In this document: positions 45,815 to 55,895 of the stretch, in pieces
How the letters are laid out: every line of letters begins with the position of its first letter
How positions within the stretch are numbered: the stretch's first letter is position 1
Assembly: GCF_036621135.1 (NCBI RefSeq)
Contig: NZ_JAZIBG010000036.1
Location: forward strand, 310,001 to 374,000
DNA: 64,000 nt
DNA from: Aquincola agrisoli
Lineage (GTDB): Bacteria; Pseudomonadota; Gammaproteobacteria; Burkholderiales; Burkholderiaceae_C
Direction: 5' to 3'
The notes under the pieces: model-generated
What the model saw: the letters and a program-made list of their open reading frames with translations, nothing else
The model's database searches: none
What the model was told of the DNA's origin: nothing
Translations under genes and position numbers: made by a program

Positions 45815-46954
45815 ATGGACCGCGACAACATCCTCCTCACCCCCGGCCCGCTCACCACCACCCTGCGCACCAAGCTCGCGATGCTGAAGGACTGGGGCTC
45901 GTGGGATGCCGACTTCAACGCCCTCACCGCCCGCGTGCGCGCCGGCCTGCTCGCCATCCTGAACGCGCAGGAGAGCCATGCCGTCGTGCCCCTGCAGGGC
46001 AGCGGCACCTTCAGCGTGGAGGCCGCCATCGCCACCGTGGTGCCGCGCGACGGCCACCTGCTGGTGCTGGACAACGGCGCCTACTGCAAGCGCATGGGCC
46101 GGGTCGCTTCGCTGATGGGCCGGCGCACCACCATCGCGAGCCGTGCCGAAGACGCGCCGATCGAGCCCGCCGACGTCGAGCGCCTGCTGGCGGCCGACTC
46201 GAGCATCACGCACGTCGGGCTGATCCATTGCGAAACCGGCACCGGCATCGTCAACCCGCTGCCCGAGATCGCCGCGATCTGCGAGCGCCTCGGCCGCGGG
46301 CTCATCGTCGACGCAATGAGCTCCTTCGGCGCGCTGCCGATCGACGCCCGCGCGCTGCGCTTCGACGCCCTGGTCGCCGCCAGCGGCAAGTGCCTGGAAG
46401 GCGTGCCGGGCATGGGCTTCGTCTTCATCCGCCACGAGGTGCTGGCGGCCTGCGCCGGCAACAGCCACTCGCTGGCGATGGACCTGCACGACCAGCACAC
46501 CTACATGGCCCGCACCGGCCAGTGGCGCTTCACGCCGCCCACGCACGTGGTGGCCGCCCTCGCCGCGGCGATGGACCAGTACGAGGAAGAAGGCGGCCAG
46601 CCCGCGCGCCTGGCGCGCTACACCGGCAACTTCGACACCCTGGTCGGCGGCATGGCCGCGCTGGGCTTCCAGACCTTCCTGGCGCCCGAGCACCTCTCGC
46701 CCATCATCGTGACCTTCCTCGCGCCGGACGACGCCCGCTACGACTTCAAGGCCTTCTATGCCGGCGCCAAGGCGCGCGGCTTCATGCTCTACCCCGGCAA
46801 GCTGACCGAGGTGGAGACCTTCCGCGTCGGCTGCATCGGCGCCATCGGCCGCGCGCAGATGCAGCAGGCGGTCGACGCCGTCGCGCACACGCTGCGCGAG
46901 ATGGGCGTCGCACCCGCACGCACCGTGCGGGCGCACGGGGGGACGATGGCATGA
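45815..46954 (+). CDS. phnW: 2-aminoethylphosphonate-pyruvate transaminase
   Basis: A 379-aa PLP enzyme (fold type I, class V). It moves the amino group of 2-aminoethylphosphonate to pyruvate, giving phosphonoacetaldehyde and L-alanine. It begins MDRDNILLTPGPLTTTLRTK, the family's N-terminus. The PLP lysine is about residue 192 in AASGKCLEGVPG, preceded by the cofactor Asp in GLIVDAMSSFGALPID. The ATG at 45815 is used because it restores the normal length and lysine position (E. coli-type K194); an upstream ATG at 45779 would add a Pro-rich 12-residue leader. No clear Shine-Dalgarno is seen at either. Ends in a 4-nt overlap with phnX. Confidence 0.93.
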   Translation: MDRDNILLTPGPLTTTLRTKLAMLKDWGSWDADFNALTARVRAGLLAILNAQESHAVVPLQGSGTFSVEAAIATVVPRDGHLLVLDNGAYCKRMGRVASLMGRRTTIASRAEDAPIEPADVERLLAADSSITHVGLIHCETGTGIVNPLPEIAAICERLGRGLIVDAMSSFGALPIDARALRFDALVAASGKCLEGVPGMGFVFIRHEVLAACAGNSHSLAMDLHDQHTYMARTGQWRFTPPTHVVAALAAAMDQYEEEGGQPARLARYTGNFDTLVGGMAALGFQTFLAPEHLSPIIVTFLAPDDARYDFKAFYAGAKARGFMLYPGKLTEVETFRVGCIGAIGRAQMQQAVDAVAHTLREMGVAPARTVRAHGGTMA

Positions 46955-47772
46955 ACGCGCCGCTTCCACCCTCCGCGCTGACGGCCGTCGTCTTCGACTG
47001 GGCCGGCACCATCATCGACTTCGGCTCCTGCGCGCCGATGGGCGCCTTCGTGCGGCTGTTCCAGCAGTTCGGCATCGAGCTCGGCATCGCCGAGGCGCGC
47101 GGCCCGATGGGCATGGCCAAGTGGGACCACATCCGGGCCCTGGGCACGCTGCCGCGCGTCGCGGCGCAATGGCAGTCGCGGCACAGCCGGCCCTTCACCG
47201 ACGCCGACGTCGACCACCTCTACGAAGTCTTCACGCCGATGAACGCCGCGGTGGTGCCCGACTACGCCGGCTTCATCCCCGGCGCGCTGGAGACGGTCGC
47301 CGCGCTGCGCGCGCGCGGGCTGAAGATTGGATCCACCACCGGCTACAACCGCCCCATCATGGACGTGGTGACGCCCATCGCCGCACGCGGCGGCTACCTG
47401 CCCGACAACCTGGTGTGCGCCGGCGACCTGGCCGCCGGCCGGCCCAGCCCGCTGATGATGTACCGCTGCTTCGCCGACCTGGGCGTGTGGCCGCCGCACA
47501 CCGTGGTCAAGGTCGACGACACCGGCGTGGGCCTGGAAGAAGGCCTCAACGCCGGCACCTGGGCGGTGGGCCTGTCGGTCAGCGGCAACGCCAACGGGCT
47601 CACGCTGGCCGAGTGGGAGGCGCTCGATGCCGCGCAGCAGCAGGCCCGGCGCGAGGCCGCCACCGCCGCGCTGCGCGCCGCCGGCGCGCACTACGTGATC
47701 GACAGCGTGGCCGGGCTGATGCCGGTGATCGACGACATCGCCGCGCGGCTGGCCCGCGGCGAACGGCCCTGA
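46951..47772 (+). CDS. phnX: Phosphonoacetaldehyde hydrolase (phosphonatase)
   Basis: A 273-aa HAD-superfamily enzyme that breaks the C-P bond of phosphonoacetaldehyde to give acetaldehyde and phosphate. The nucleophile Asp16 is in VVFDWAGTIIDFG and the Schiff-base Lys57 in GPMGMAKWDHIR, both diagnostic for phosphonatase. STTGYNRPIMD and the acidic KVDDTGVGLEEG HAD motif follow. The ATG at 46951 overlaps the phnW stop (ATGA). It completes the PhnWX route from aminoethylphosphonate to phosphate plus acetaldehyde. Length is normal (about 270 aa). Confidence 0.95.
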   Translation: MNAPLPPSALTAVVFDWAGTIIDFGSCAPMGAFVRLFQQFGIELGIAEARGPMGMAKWDHIRALGTLPRVAAQWQSRHSRPFTDADVDHLYEVFTPMNAAVVPDYAGFIPGALETVAALRARGLKIGSTTGYNRPIMDVVTPIAARGGYLPDNLVCAGDLAAGRPSPLMMYRCFADLGVWPPHTVVKVDDTGVGLEEGLNAGTWAVGLSVSGNANGLTLAEWEALDAAQQQARREAATAALRAAGAHYVIDSVAGLMPVIDDIAARLARGERP

Positions 47773-47784
47773 CGCGGCGGCGCC

Positions 47785-48960
47785 TCAGCCGCCAGGGTTG
47801 ACGGCGCGGTACAGCGCCCGCACCAGGTCGGACTGGGTGATGATGCCGACCAGCCGCTTGTCCTCGTCGATGATCGGGATGTGGTGGTGCCCGCCCTCCG
47901 AGAACAGCGGCACCAGCTCGATCACGTGCCGCTGCGCGCTGGCCACGCGCACCTGCCGCGTCATGATCTGCCCCACCACCTCGGGCTTGTCGGAATGCGA
48001 TGCGCCCGTGCGCCGCACGAAGGCGCGCAGCCGCTCGCCCAGGCCCTGGTGCGAATCGAGGTCGGCCTGCCGCATGAAGTCGGCCACGGTGACGATGCCC
48101 ACCACGCGGCGCGCCCGGTCGGTCACCGGCAGCGCCTTGATGCGGCGCTGGCGCATCAGGCCCCAGGCCTCGGCCAGCGGCGTGCCGAACGAGACCGCCA
48201 GCGGCTCGCGCGACATGATGTCGCCGCAGCGCAGGTCGCCGAGGTTGCGGCGGTAGGCCGCCAGCTCGGCCTCGTGCAGCAGCGCCTCCAGGTCGTCGCG
48301 GCTGACGTCGAGCACCTGGTTGTAGTGCGCGAGCGCGGCATCGAGGTCGGCGGCGCTGAAGCGCGAGCGTGCGTCGGCCGGCGCCGCCGGGGCCGCCTGC
48401 TGGCCGTGCGGGTAGCGGCGGCCGGTGAGGCTGTTGTAGGCCACGCCCGCCAGCACCAGCAGCACCGAGTTGGCGAGCATCGGGAAGGCGGCGAACTCGT
48501 AGCTCGATGTATGGGCCAGCACCGCGAACAAGGCCGTCGCCCCGCCCGGCGGGTGCAGGCAGCGCAGGCCGAACATCACGCCGATGGCCAGCCCCACCGC
48601 CGCGGCGCCGGCCCAGGCCGGATCGCCGATGTACAGCGCGCAGGCCGTGCCCACCAACGCCGACAGCGTGTTGCCGCCGATCACCGCCCAGGGCTGGGCG
48701 AGCGGGCTGGCCGGCACCGCGAACACCAGCACCGCGCTGGCGCCGAGCGGCGCCACCAGCCACGGCCCGGCGGCGCCCGGGCCGGCGAGCCAGCGGCTCA
48801 CCAGCGCGGTGAATAGCACGCCCACCGCCGCCCCGGCCACCGCGCGCCAGCGCTCGGCGGCGTTGACCCGCACCGGCGCCGGCCAGAAGCGCCCCAGCAG
48901 CGCCTGCAGCCGCAGGCCGCCGAACCCGCCGCGCTTGTTGTCGTCTTCCGCCGTCTCCAT
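47785..48960 (-). CDS. HPP-family membrane protein with tandem CBS domains
   Basis: A 391-aa protein. Residues about 30-190 form an HPP-family four-helix membrane domain, named for the His-Pro-Pro in FGLRCLHPPGGATALFAVLA. The C-terminal part contains two CBS modules: one about residues 250-310 (CGDIMSREPLAV, VVGIVTVADFMRQ) and one about 330-390 (VGQIMTRQVRVAS, LVGIITQSDLVRALY). CBS pairs often sense adenosine nucleotides. HPP proteins are linked to nitrite transport in some organisms, which is not established here. The ATG at 48960 (METAEDDNK) is chosen over a GTG at 48999. Convergent with phnX. Confidence 0.85.
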   Translation of the reverse strand: METAEDDNKRGGFGGLRLQALLGRFWPAPVRVNAAERWRAVAGAAVGVLFTALVSRWLAGPGAAGPWLVAPLGASAVLVFAVPASPLAQPWAVIGGNTLSALVGTACALYIGDPAWAGAAAVGLAIGVMFGLRCLHPPGGATALFAVLAHTSSYEFAAFPMLANSVLLVLAGVAYNSLTGRRYPHGQQAAPAAPADARSRFSAADLDAALAHYNQVLDVSRDDLEALLHEAELAAYRRNLGDLRCGDIMSREPLAVSFGTPLAEAWGLMRQRRIKALPVTDRARRVVGIVTVADFMRQADLDSHQGLGERLRAFVRRTGASHSDKPEVVGQIMTRQVRVASAQRHVIELVPLFSEGGHHHIPIIDEDKRLVGIITQSDLVRALYRAVNPGG

Positions 48961-49036
48961 GCCGCCCACTTCCCGTCCACGAGCCGGGTATTGGATCACC
49001 GGCGCCCGGGCATGGCCTGGGGGCGGACGGGCGGGG

Positions 49037-49570
49037 TCAGGCGCCGAGCTGGGCCTTGGCCTGCTCCAGCGCCGCGTTCGCGCACTGCTCGTCCAGGTGG
49101 CCGCCCGGCGCGCCGCCGACGCCCACCGCGCCGATCACCTCGTTGCCGGCCTTGATCGGCACGCCCCCGCCCAGCAGCAGGAAGCCGGGGATGTCCACCA
49201 GGTTGGCGGCGCCGGGGTTCTTCTGCGCGCCTTCCATCATCGCGAGCGTGGTGTTCTTGGCCGAGGCCGAGGTCCAGGCCTTGCGTTCGCTCGCGCCCAG
49301 CGTGTGGGCGCCGGCGTTGTCGGCGCGCTGGACGGCGCGCACCACGCCGGCACGGTCGACCACGGTGGCGCTCACCGCGTAGCCGTTGGCGGCGCAGGCG
49401 GCCACCGCCCCGGCGGCGATCTGGTTGGCGAGCGCCAGCGGCAGCGCCTTCTCGGTGCGCAGCGCCGGTGCGGCGGCGGCCGCGGCGGGGGTCTGCGCGT
49501 GGGCCGCGGCGGCGGCGGCCAGGGCCAGCGTGAGGGCGGCGAGGCGAAGGGTGCGGCGATGGATGGACAT
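49037..49570 (-). CDS. Secreted HbpS/GlcG-family (DUF336) protein
   Basis: A 177-aa protein with a signal peptide MSIHRRTLRLAALTLAL..AHAQ, so it is periplasmic or exported, followed by a Heme-degrading/HbpS/GlcG-like domain. Typical segments are AACAANGYAVSATVVDRAG, ASERKAWTSASAKNTT, GGGVPIKAGNEVIGAVGVGG and the terminal DEQCANAALEQA. Family members bind heme or act as accessory sensors (Streptomyces HbpS). The ATG at 49570 has a GGAGAA site upstream. It lies 114 nt after the LuxR-type response regulator and points the same way, so it may be a third component of that system or its target. Heme binding is not shown by any single motif. Confidence 0.83.
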   Translation of the reverse strand: MSIHRRTLRLAALTLALAAAAAAHAQTPAAAAAAPALRTEKALPLALANQIAAGAVAACAANGYAVSATVVDRAGVVRAVQRADNAGAHTLGASERKAWTSASAKNTTLAMMEGAQKNPGAANLVDIPGFLLLGGGVPIKAGNEVIGAVGVGGAPGGHLDEQCANAALEQAKAQLGA

Positions 49571-49684
49571 GGGGTTCTCCGTTGTGCTGTGAGGCTCGGC
49601 GAGCCGTTGCTCGACCGTGCCGCCACTGTAGGAAACGGGGGGCACGGCGCCCATTCGTACGGCTACGCGCGGCCTTCCGTAGAA

Positions 49685-50323
49685 CTACGGAGCGCCGCCC
49701 GGCGCGGCCTCGTCGACCAGCGCCGCGTACTGGCGGATCAGCTGCGCCAGCGACTCGCAGTCCAGCTTGGCGAACAGGTTGGCGCGGTGCGTTTCCACCG
49801 TGCGCGGCGACAGCCCCAACACGCGGGCGATCTCCTTGTTCGTGAGGCCCGCGACGATGAAGCCGAGCACCTCGCGCTCGCGCTCGGAGAGCTGCCCGAA
49901 GCGCATGCGGGCGGCCTGGTCGGCCTGGCTGCGGCCGCGGGTGGCCACGTGCTGGCGCACCGCCTGCTGCACGGCTTCGAGCAACTGGTCGTCGTCGACC
50001 GGCTTCTCGAGGAACTCCGCCGCGCCGGCCTTGAAGGCCCGGCGGCACATCTCCACCGTGCCGTGGCCGGTGAGCATGATGACCGGCTGGTCGACCCGCT
50101 CGGCCACCAGCGTCTCCAGCACCGACAGGCCGCTGGTGCCCGGCATGCGCACGTCGAGCACGACCGCGCCGATGCCCTGGCGGTCGAACCCGGCCAGGAA
50201 GTCCGCCGGCCGCGCCCAGGCCTGCACACGCAGCCCGATGGTGCCGATCAGCAGCGCCAGGCCGTCGCGCACGGCCTGGTCGTCGTCGACGAGGTGGATC
50301 AGCGGCGATTGATAACCCGTCAT
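49685..50323 (-). CDS. FixJ/NarL-type response regulator
   Basis: A 212-aa regulator. The receiver holds Asp57 (AVVLDVRMPG), the conserved Lys in FLEKPVDDDQ and a TGHG segment, all features of the FixJ-like group. The LuxR-type HTH spans about residues 145-200 (LSEREREVLGFIVAGLTNKEIARVLGLSPRTVETHRANLFAKL). It overlaps its histidine kinase by 4 nt. The likely genes under its control are the secreted HbpS-like gene downstream and perhaps its own operon. The intergenic region between this pair and kdpF is shared with a divergent promoter. Confidence 0.92.
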   Translation of the reverse strand: MTGYQSPLIHLVDDDQAVRDGLALLIGTIGLRVQAWARPADFLAGFDRQGIGAVVLDVRMPGTSGLSVLETLVAERVDQPVIMLTGHGTVEMCRRAFKAGAAEFLEKPVDDDQLLEAVQQAVRQHVATRGRSQADQAARMRFGQLSEREREVLGFIVAGLTNKEIARVLGLSPRTVETHRANLFAKLDCESLAQLIRQYAALVDEAAPGGAP

Positions 50324-51804
50324 GCCTGCTGCCCCTGCTGCCCCGGCGCCAGCGGCAGCCGCAGCTCGAAGCGCGCGCCGCGGGGCACGCGGTTGGCGGC
50401 GGCGAGGCTGCCGCCCATCGTGGCGGCCTGCGTCTCGCACAGGCTCAGGCCCAGGCCGAGCCCGCCGTCGCGGGTGCTGAAGAAAGGCTCGAACAGCCGC
50501 GGCAGCGCCTCGGGTGCGATGCCGCGGCCGGTGTCGTCCACCGCCAGCAGGCCCTGGCCGCCCTCCCGCGAGACCGACAGCGCCAGCCGCCGCTCGGCCG
50601 CCGGCACGCCGTCCAGCGCCTGCAGCGCGTTCATCAGCAGGTTGTGCACGATCTGCTCCAGCGCGACCGGATCGGCCTGCACCTGCACCGCCGCGTCCTG
50701 CGCGACCACCGGCACCGCCACGTCGCGGCGCCGGCATTCGGGCTCCAGCAGGTCCAGCACGCGCTCGGCGGCCTCGTGCAGCGCCACCGGCTGCAGCGCC
50801 CCGGCGCCGGCCGGCTGCTCGATCAGCCCGCGCAGCCGCCCCACCACGTCGGCCGCGCGGCGCGCCTGCGCGGCGGCCTGCGCCATCGCGCCGCGCGCGG
50901 TGTCGAGCTCGGGCGGGTCCTCGTCCAGCAGCCGCCGCGCGGCCTGCGTGTTGGCCATCACCGCGGTGAGCGGCTGGTTCAGCTCGTGGGCCATGCCGGC
51001 CGCCAGCTCGCCCAGGCTGTTGAGCCGCGCCACCTGGCCCAGCCGCAGCAGCTCCTCGGCCCGCCGGCGCGCGACACGCTGGCCCCACCACGCCTGCAGC
51101 CCACCCGCCAGCACCGACACGCCCAGCACCCAGCCGGCCATGGCCGCCCAGGGCAGCTCCTGCCAGGCGACCACCCGCGCCGCCTCGACGTCGAAGGCCT
51201 GGCTGGCCGAGGCCAGCGGCTTGCTGAAGCTGTACACCCAGCGGCCCCAGGCCAGGCCGGCGTCCTGCCGCCCGGCCTGCACCACGTACGACTGCCCGCC
51301 ATGGGCGATGGCCAGGCGCACCGGGCTGGCGGCCGGGTCCATCGGCCAGTCGCGCCACACCATGGCGGCGGCCAGGTCGATGCGCAGCGCATAACTGCCG
51401 CGGCGGCCGGCCTTCAGCAGCTGGTAGCGGCCCTGGTCGAGCCGCGCGTTGACGACCACCGCCCGGCGCAGGCTGCGCGACTCGCCCTCCGCGAGCTCCA
51501 GCGCGCTGTCGGGCCACTCCTCGCCGTCGAGGCGCCGGTTCACCTCCAGCACCGACTGGTAGACCGTGGGCAGCCGCGTCTCGGGCCGGTCGTCGCCGGA
51601 GGGCGCCAGCATCGCCAGCGTCGACAGCACCGCGTCGTACTGCACCACCTGCTGGCTCAAGAGCCGGTGCGCGATGCGGGCCTGGGTCTCGAAGTCGTCG
51701 CGCAGGCTCGACAGCTCGGCGCGCGCCAGCACCAGGGCGCCGCCGGCGGCCACCACCGCCCAGACCAGCCACCCCGCCCAAAGCACCCGCCCTCGTCGCT
51801 GCAT
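50320..51804 (-). CDS. DctB/FixL-like sensor histidine kinase
   Basis: A 494-aa membrane histidine kinase. Transmembrane helices at about residues 8-27 and 219-238 flank a periplasmic sensor of about 190 residues. The HisKA domain has His273 in AAGMAHELNQPLTAVMANT, the DctB/FixL hallmark. A HATPase_c domain with LMNALQALDG and GLGLGLSLCE follows. It has no PAS or heme-binding domain. Its cognate response regulator overlaps it by 4 nt. The periplasmic part may contact the secreted HbpS-like protein encoded downstream, as SenS does with HbpS in Streptomyces; that is inference. Confidence 0.9.
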   Translation of the reverse strand: MQRRGRVLWAGWLVWAVVAAGGALVLARAELSSLRDDFETQARIAHRLLSQQVVQYDAVLSTLAMLAPSGDDRPETRLPTVYQSVLEVNRRLDGEEWPDSALELAEGESRSLRRAVVVNARLDQGRYQLLKAGRRGSYALRIDLAAAMVWRDWPMDPAASPVRLAIAHGGQSYVVQAGRQDAGLAWGRWVYSFSKPLASASQAFDVEAARVVAWQELPWAAMAGWVLGVSVLAGGLQAWWGQRVARRRAEELLRLGQVARLNSLGELAAGMAHELNQPLTAVMANTQAARRLLDEDPPELDTARGAMAQAAAQARRAADVVGRLRGLIEQPAGAGALQPVALHEAAERVLDLLEPECRRRDVAVPVVAQDAAVQVQADPVALEQIVHNLLMNALQALDGVPAAERRLALSVSREGGQGLLAVDDTGRGIAPEALPRLFEPFFSTRDGGLGLGLSLCETQAATMGGSLAAANRVPRGARFELRLPLAPGQQGQQA

Positions 51805-51840
51805 GGGGCGATTGTGCGGGGCGGCCGCGGCACGCCGGCG

Positions 51841-51892
51841 TCTTGATGCTTTCTTGATGCCCCGCGCCGCAATCTTGCGGCCGTCTTGATGC
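51841..51892 (+). promoter_or_regulatory. Triple TCTTGATGC direct repeat upstream of kdpF
   Basis: TCTTGATGC occurs at 51841-51849, 51852-51860 and 51884-51892, with a half-conserved TCTTGCGGC at 51873. The spacings of 11 and 32 bp equal one and three turns of DNA, as expected for an OmpR-type regulator. The natural candidate is KdpE, since kdpF starts 55 bp later. No clear promoter hexamers were assigned. Confidence 0.5.
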
Positions 51893-51946
51893 GGCGATTC
51901 CTAGCATTTCTCCATCCGGTTTTTCGGAGATGCCTTGGACATCGCC

Positions 51947-52042
51947 ATGACAGAAGCCTTCGATGTGCTCGCCGCCGTGCTGGCGAGCCTGTTGTTCGTC
52001 TACCTGGCCGCCGCGCTGCTGCGGCCGGAGGACTTTTCATGA
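51947..52042 (+). CDS. kdpF: KdpF, small subunit of the potassium-importing ATPase
   Basis: A 31-aa single-helix membrane peptide, MTEAFDVLAAVLASLLFVYL then AAALLRPEDFS. It matches KdpF by size, its Leu/Val/Ala-rich helix and the near-invariant LLRPEDF-type end. KdpF stabilises the KdpABC complex. The stop overlaps the kdpA ATG by 4 nt (ATGA). Too short for most gene finders. An in-frame TTG at 51935 could add four residues. Confidence 0.9.
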   Translation: MTEAFDVLAAVLASLLFVYLAAALLRPEDFS

Positions 52043-53748
52043 CCACCGCGCAATGGCTGCTGCTGGGCGCCTTCGTGGCGGCCCTGCTCGTCATCGCCTG
52101 GCCGCTGGCCCGGTGGATCGACGCGGTGATGGCCGGGCGCTTCGCGCTCGGCCGCCGGCTGGAAGCCCCGCTCTTCCGCCTGGCGGGCGTGCGGCCCGAG
52201 GAAGAGACGGGCTGGCTGCGCTACGCCGCGGGGCTGCTGCTCTTCAACGCCCTGGGCATGCTTGCGGTGTATGCGCTGCAGCGCCTGCAGGGCGGCCTGC
52301 CGCTGAACCCGCAGGGCTTCGGTGCGGTACCGGTGGATTCGGCCCTCAACACCGCCGTCAGCTTCGCCACCAACACCAACTGGCAGGGCTACGGCGGCGA
52401 GACGACGATGAGCTACCTCACGCAGATGCTCGCGCTGACGGTGCAGAACTTCCTCTCCGCCGCCACCGGCATCGCGGTGGTGGTCGCGCTGGTGCGCGGC
52501 TTCGCCCGCCACGGCGCGCAGGCGATCGGCAACGTCTGGGCCGACCTGACCCGCGCGACGCTGTGGGTGCTGCTGCCGCTGGCCTTCGTGTTCGCGCTGG
52601 CGATGGCCGGGATGGGCGTGATCCAGAACCTCGCGCCGTATGCGGTGGTCGGCACGCTGGAGCCCGGCGGCGCGCAGACGCTGGCGATGGGCCCGGTGGC
52701 CTCGCAGCTCGCCATCAAGATGCTGGGCACCAACGGCGGCGGCTTCTTCAACGCCAACTCGGCGCACCCGTTCGAGAACCCGACGGCGCTGACCAACTTC
52801 CTGCAGATGCTGGCGATCTTCGCGATCCCGGCGGCGCTGTGCTGGGTGTTCGGCCGCATGGTCGGCGACCTGCGCCAGGGCTGGGCCGTGCTCGCCGCGA
52901 TGGGCGTGGTGTTCGTGCTCTGCGTCGTGGCGGCCACCGCCTTCGAGCAGCAGGGCAACCCGCAGCTCTCGGCGCTGGGCGTCGATGCGGCGGCCGGCCC
53001 CGGCCAGCCCGGCGGCAACATGGAAGGCAAGGAGGCGCGCTTCGGCATCGGCGCCTCGTCGCTGTTCGCGGTGATCACCACCGCGGCGAGCTGCGGCGCG
53101 GTCAACGCGATGCACGACTCCTTCACGCCGCTGGGCGGCGCGGTGCCGCTGGTGTTGATGCAGCTCGGCGAGGTGATCTTCGGCGGCGTCGGCTCGGGCC
53201 TCTACGGCATGCTGGTGTTCGCGATCCTGGCGGTGTTCATCGCCGGGCTGATGATCGGCCGCACGCCGGAGTACCTCGGCAAGAAGATCGAGGTGTTCGA
53301 GATGAAGATGGCGGCCATCGCCATCCTCGTGACGCCGCTGCTGGTGCTGCTGGGCACCGCGGTGGCCGTGGGCGTGGCGCCGGGCCGCGCCGGCATCCTC
53401 AACCCCGGGCCGCACGGCTTCACCGAGGTGCTGTACGCACTGAGCTCGGCGGCCAACAACAACGGCAGCGCCTTCGCGGGCCTGTCGGCCAACACCCCCT
53501 TCTACAACGGGCTGCTGGCGGTGGCGATGGCGATCGGCCGCTTCGGCGTGATCCTGCCGGTGCTGGCCATCGCCGGCGCGCTGGCCGCCAAGAAGCGCCT
53601 GGCCGCCACCGAAGGCACCCTGCCCACGCACGGCCCGCTGTTCGTCGTGCTGCTGATCGGCACGGTGCTGCTGGTCGGCCTCCTGAACTACGTGCCGGCG
53701 CTGGCCCTCGGGCCCGTCGCCGAGCACCTCGCCCTGTGGACGCGCTGA
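52039..53748 (+). CDS. kdpA: Potassium-transporting ATPase A subunit (channel)
   Basis: A 569-aa channel subunit of the high-affinity K+ pump. It is derived from four pore-loop repeats, whose filter segments are visible: NTAVSFATNTNWQGYGGE (about residue 105), LGTNGGGFFNANSAHPFENP (about 230), TTAASCGAVNAMHDSFTP (about 350) and LSSAANNNGSAFAGL (about 475). The number of hydrophobic helices suits the ten expected. The chosen ATG at 52039 overlaps kdpF; a longer reading upstream would cross kdpF and the promoter. Second gene of kdpFABC. Confidence 0.96.
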   Translation: MTTAQWLLLGAFVAALLVIAWPLARWIDAVMAGRFALGRRLEAPLFRLAGVRPEEETGWLRYAAGLLLFNALGMLAVYALQRLQGGLPLNPQGFGAVPVDSALNTAVSFATNTNWQGYGGETTMSYLTQMLALTVQNFLSAATGIAVVVALVRGFARHGAQAIGNVWADLTRATLWVLLPLAFVFALAMAGMGVIQNLAPYAVVGTLEPGGAQTLAMGPVASQLAIKMLGTNGGGFFNANSAHPFENPTALTNFLQMLAIFAIPAALCWVFGRMVGDLRQGWAVLAAMGVVFVLCVVAATAFEQQGNPQLSALGVDAAAGPGQPGGNMEGKEARFGIGASSLFAVITTAASCGAVNAMHDSFTPLGGAVPLVLMQLGEVIFGGVGSGLYGMLVFAILAVFIAGLMIGRTPEYLGKKIEVFEMKMAAIAILVTPLLVLLGTAVAVGVAPGRAGILNPGPHGFTEVLYALSSAANNNGSAFAGLSANTPFYNGLLAVAMAIGRFGVILPVLAIAGALAAKKRLAATEGTLPTHGPLFVVLLIGTVLLVGLLNYVPALALGPVAEHLALWTR

Positions 53749-53764
53749 AGAGAAGGCCCAGCCC

Positions 53765-55873
<2,109 letters not shown>

Positions 55874-55895
55874 GTCCCCTTCAAGGAACGCTCGA

